From the NCBI RefSeq assembly GCF_012726235.1, contig NZ_JAASAH010000008.1:207314-271313 (forward strand): a stretch of DNA of 64,000 bases. Reading direction: 5' to 3'. Below the pieces are notes generated by a model. The model was given only the letters and a program-made list of their open reading frames with translations, was not told where the DNA came from and did no database searches. Of this stretch, positions 61,240 through 64,000 are shown piece after piece; the stretch's first letter is position 1; each line of letters begins with the position of its first letter. The position numbers were made by a program, and so were the translations under genes. The stretch comes from Streptomyces sp. HNM0574. Its GTDB lineage: Bacteria; Actinomycetota; Actinomycetes; Streptomycetales; Streptomycetaceae.

Positions 61240-62739
61240 GTGAAGAGGATGTTCACTGCTCCGGACCCGGGGCTTTCGAGACTGCGCGTCGCGCTCCGCG
61301 CGGTGTTCGGCATCGGCCTCGGCGTCACGCTCGCCGAACTGTGCGGACTGTCGCTCACCGCGTCGATCACCGGCGGCCTCGCCGCGCTGCTCGCGCTCTT
61401 CACCGTCACCGACGCGACCGTCCGCGACCAGCGGATCACCACCGCGCTGCTGCCGCTCGCCGGCTTCCCCGTCCTCGCGCTCGCCGCCTCGCTGCACGGC
61501 CTCGCCCCGGCCCGCGACGCCGCGTTCCTGCTCGTCGCGTTCTGCGGGGTGTACGCCCGGCGCTGGGGACCGCGCGGGCACTCGCTCGGGACGTTCGCCT
61601 TCATGAACTTCTTCCTCGTCCAGTTCCTGCACGCCGTCCCGGCGCAGATCCCCGAGCTGTACGCGGCCGGCGGCCTCGGTCTCGCCGCGGCCGCCGTCAC
61701 CCGGTTCCTGCTCTGGCCGATCGAACGCCGGACGCCGCCCGCCGCGGTCCCCTCGGCGCTGCCGGGCCGCGGGCTGGAGCGGCCCACCACACGGCAGGCC
61801 GTACAGGTCCTCGTCGCCTGCGGGCTCGCGCTGTGCGTGGGGCAGCTGCTCTCCGAGGACCGCTGGTACTGGGCCGTCGGCACGGTCTGGTGGATCTTCG
61901 TGAACACGACCTCACGCGGGGAGACCCTGGTGCGCGGCTTCCGGCGGGTGGTCGGCACCGCGACGGGCATCGTGGTCGGTCTCCTCGTGGCGATCCCGGT
62001 GCACGGCGCCCCCGGGCCGACCGCGGCGCTGGCCGCCGTCTGCGTCTTCGGGATCTTCTACACCGCGGCCGTCTCCTACTCCTGGATGATCTTCTCGGTG
62101 ACGGCGCTGGTCAGCATGCTCTACGGGCTGCTGGGCGTGCTGGACCCCGGCCTGCTGGCCCTCCGGCTCTCCGAGACCGGCGTCGGCGCGCTCTTCGCCG
62201 CACTGGCCGTCACCGTCGTCCTGCCCGTGACGACGCACGCCACCAACGACGCGTGGATCCAGCGCGCGCTGCACAGCGTGCACGCCGCCACCCGGCAGGC
62301 CACGGCCCGCCTCGCGGGCGACGACGGCAGCGACCCGGCCCCGCACGCGGCCGAGCTGGAGATGCTGCTCGGCCGGGTACGGGCGACGCTCGCCCCGCTC
62401 GTCCACCCGCTGACCCCGTTCCGCGCCCGGAAGGCCAGGGCCCGTCGGGTCCTCGCGCTGCTCGACGTGTGCGCCCGCGAAGTACGCGGCCTGGCGAGCG
62501 TCGCGGCCGACCCGGACGCCTCGCACGACGCCCGGCTGACCGCCGCCTGCCGCCGCGTCGAGGCCGCAGTGGAGGCGCTCACCGCGCGCGGCACCGGGCA
62601 CGGCCGGGAGGCCGCCGCGGCCGAGGTGCCGCACCGGGACGGCGCCGAGTCGGCACTCGCGCATCTGCACGGGCTGGAGCAGGCCCTCGCCGAGCTGGCG
62701 ATGCCGCTCCGGATCGCCCCGCGCTCCCCGCTGGCCTGA
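61240..62739 (+). CDS. FUSC family membrane protein (aromatic-acid exporter type)
   Basis: A 499-residue protein with two clusters of hydrophobic helices (residues ~15-150 and ~185-320) and a C-terminal helical cytosolic domain. The second cluster begins RWYWAVGTVWWIFVNTTSRG, followed by RGFRRVVGTATGIVVGLLVA, the FUSC signature. Relatives export aromatic acids or fusaric acid. GTG 61240 follows AAGGGGGG. Substrate unknown. Confidence 0.85.
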   Translation: MKRMFTAPDPGLSRLRVALRAVFGIGLGVTLAELCGLSLTASITGGLAALLALFTVTDATVRDQRITTALLPLAGFPVLALAASLHGLAPARDAAFLLVAFCGVYARRWGPRGHSLGTFAFMNFFLVQFLHAVPAQIPELYAAGGLGLAAAAVTRFLLWPIERRTPPAAVPSALPGRGLERPTTRQAVQVLVACGLALCVGQLLSEDRWYWAVGTVWWIFVNTTSRGETLVRGFRRVVGTATGIVVGLLVAIPVHGAPGPTAALAAVCVFGIFYTAAVSYSWMIFSVTALVSMLYGLLGVLDPGLLALRLSETGVGALFAALAVTVVLPVTTHATNDAWIQRALHSVHAATRQATARLAGDDGSDPAPHAAELEMLLGRVRATLAPLVHPLTPFRARKARARRVLALLDVCAREVRGLASVAADPDASHDARLTAACRRVEAAVEALTARGTGHGREAAAAEVPHRDGAESALAHLHGLEQALAELAMPLRIAPRSPLA

Positions 62740-62749
62740 TCCGTGCGGC

Positions 62750-62783
62750 GGCCGACTCCCGCTCCCCGCGCGGGAGTTCGGCC
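62750..62783 (+). terminator. Terminator of the FUSC gene
   Basis: GGCCGACTCCCGC pairs with GCGGGAGTTCGGCC with one bulged base, 11 bases past the stop. Confidence 0.75.
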
Positions 62784-62891
62784 ACTCCGGCCCCGTCCCC
62801 GCGTTCGCCCGCGCGGTGATCGTGACGCTGCTACCGTCGGCCGCACCGACCCGACGGGCACGCGCGGGACGCGCTGCGGAAGGAGCACGCC

Positions 62892-63965
62892 GTGAGTGAC
62901 GCACAGGGACAGCGGACGCCGCCGGACGGCACGCGCGCCCACATCGGCTCCTTCACCTCGGCGGGCGGGCACGGCATCACCACCGCCGCCGTCGACCCGC
63001 ACACCGGCGCCCTCACCCCGCTACACCGCACCGGCTCCGCCGTCCCCGACCCCTCGTACCTGACCGTCGGCGGCGGCGTCCTGCACGCGGTCAGCGAGCG
63101 GGAGGACGGGGCAGCGGCGGCGTTCTCGCTCGCCGACCCCGACCGGCCCCGGCTCCTGGGCGAGCCCGTGCCCGTCGGCGGCGCGGGCCCCACGCACCTG
63201 TGCGTCACCGACGGCCGGCTCTTCACCGCGCACTACGGCTCGGGCAGCGTGAGCGCGCTCGCCGTCCGCGCGGACGGCACGCTCGGCGGCCGCCCCGTCG
63301 TGCACCGCCACGAGGGCCGGGGCCCCGACCCCGACCGGCAGGAGGGCCCGCACGCGCACGCCGTCGTCCCCGACCCCACCGGCCGCCGCCTGCTGGCCAC
63401 CGACCTGGGCACGGACGAGGTACGCGTCTACGACCTGCGCTCCGAGGACGGCGGGCCCGTCTTCCGGCCGCACGGCCTGCTGCGCGTCCGCCCGGGCACG
63501 GGCCCGCGCCACCTGCTCTTCCACCCGGACGGGCAGCGCGCCTACCTCGTCGGCGAGCTGAACTCCCTGGTCACCGCCTGCCGTTGGGACGCAGAAACCG
63601 GCACGCTGGAACCGCTGGCCGAGACCTCCACCCGGGGCCCGGTGCCGCCCGGAGGCGAGAACTACCCCTCCGCGCTGGTGCTCTCCCCGGACGGCCGCTT
63701 CCTCTGGATCGCCAACCGCGGCGACGACACCGTCGCGGTGTTCGCGCTCGACGAGGAGGGCGGCGGCATGGAGGCGGTCACCACCGTCCCCTGCGGCGGC
63801 CACTGGCCGCGCGACCTCGCCCTGCACCCCTCCGGCCGGTGGCTGTACGTGGCGGGGGAACGCTCCGGCGACGTCACCTGGTTCTCCGTCGACCCGGCGA
63901 CCGGCGTCCCGCACCGCGAGGGCTCCGTCCCGGCCCCGGCCGCCAGCTGCGTCGCCTTCGGCTGA
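62892..63965 (+). CDS. Lactonase family protein (6-phosphogluconolactonase/muconate-cyclase-like propeller)
   Basis: A 357-residue seven-bladed propeller of the Pgl (PF10282) type: AHIGSFTSAGGHGIT, DPSYLTVGGGVLHAVSE, GPTHLCVTDGRLFTAHYGSGSVS, EGPHAHAVVPDPTGRRLLATDLG, GPRHLLFHPDGQRAYLVGEL and NRGDDTVAVFAL (quoted in pieces). Members hydrolyse lactones, 6-phosphogluconolactone being the textbook substrate. The start is GTG 62892, behind AAGGAGCA. No pentose-phosphate genes are adjacent. Confidence 0.88.
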   Translation: MSDAQGQRTPPDGTRAHIGSFTSAGGHGITTAAVDPHTGALTPLHRTGSAVPDPSYLTVGGGVLHAVSEREDGAAAAFSLADPDRPRLLGEPVPVGGAGPTHLCVTDGRLFTAHYGSGSVSALAVRADGTLGGRPVVHRHEGRGPDPDRQEGPHAHAVVPDPTGRRLLATDLGTDEVRVYDLRSEDGGPVFRPHGLLRVRPGTGPRHLLFHPDGQRAYLVGELNSLVTACRWDAETGTLEPLAETSTRGPVPPGGENYPSALVLSPDGRFLWIANRGDDTVAVFALDEEGGGMEAVTTVPCGGHWPRDLALHPSGRWLYVAGERSGDVTWFSVDPATGVPHREGSVPAPAASCVAFG

Positions 63966-64000
63966 CGGCATGCGGGGGCGGGGACGACGGCGGGGCGGTG

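Overview
The window looks like chromosome of a Streptomyces or close relative. GC content is very high, GTG and even TTG starts are common, long open frames lie antisense to real genes, and the families are typical of that genus (DUF5997 beside a LysR-like protein, DUF7144, an F420-type LLM oxidoreductase, NB-ARC/TPR proteins, many TetR and AraC regulators). No tRNA, rRNA, CRISPR array, insertion sequence, integrase or phage structural gene was found. 57 protein genes are described; the CoA-transferase at the left end runs off the window.

1-2,842: an MFS permease/CoA-transferase operon and a GNAT acetyltransferase. 2,981-18,496: a compact biosynthetic cluster. Class II DAHP synthase feeds chorismate to PapA (aminodeoxychorismate synthase), PapB (mutase) and PapC (dehydrogenase), the known route to 4-amino-phenylpyruvate and 4-amino-phenylalanine. 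Next come a PLP alpha-oxoamine synthase, an unusual amine-oxidase/N-methyltransferase fusion and an exported propeller-amidohydrolase. An SDR sits at the upstream end. A divergent orphan LuxR-type regulator is translationally coupled to a drug-efflux MFS pump. No NRPS or PKS is present, so the likely product is a small aryl alpha-aminoketone, or a derivative such as a pyrazine.

18,520-24,475: a TetR regulator with two palindromic operators diverges from a paoABCD-like molybdenum aldehyde oxidoreductase operon. 24,592-27,338: a UDP-GlcNAc 2-epimerase/glycosyltransferase pair. 27,459-38,957: mixed housekeeping and stress genes (M23 peptidase, AraC/DUF2000, LLM oxidoreductase, cation antiporter, AraC/VOC pair, UvrA-like ATPase, AhpD-like protein, nitrobindin-like protein). 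39,357-44,601: an amino-acid dehydrogenase with an operator overlapping its -35 element, a methyltransferase remnant, MmcQ/YjbR, an FkbM methyltransferase and a TarS-like glycosyltransferase.

44,807-47,532: two overlapping genes, a small helical protein and an NB-ARC/TPR (NLR-like) STAND protein. They share a short motif, at the C-terminus of the first and the N-terminus of the second. This is the expected architecture of amyloid-signalling NLR/effector pairs and is a good candidate for a conflict or cell-death system. 47,536-48,782: a small membrane protein and a TetR regulator with twin operators between them. 48,930-55,466: P450, TetR, ferredoxin, Baeyer-Villiger monooxygenase, SMP-30-like propeller and SDR. 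Together they form a logical pathway for oxidative opening of a cyclic compound (hydroxylate, oxidise to ketone, insert oxygen, hydrolyse lactone). 55,518-63,965: a lone maltokinase cap-domain protein, an epoxide-hydrolase-like protein, DUF5997/LysR-like pair, a beta-family protein behind a compound hairpin, a HAD phosphatase, a VOC protein, a FUSC membrane protein and a lactonase-family propeller.
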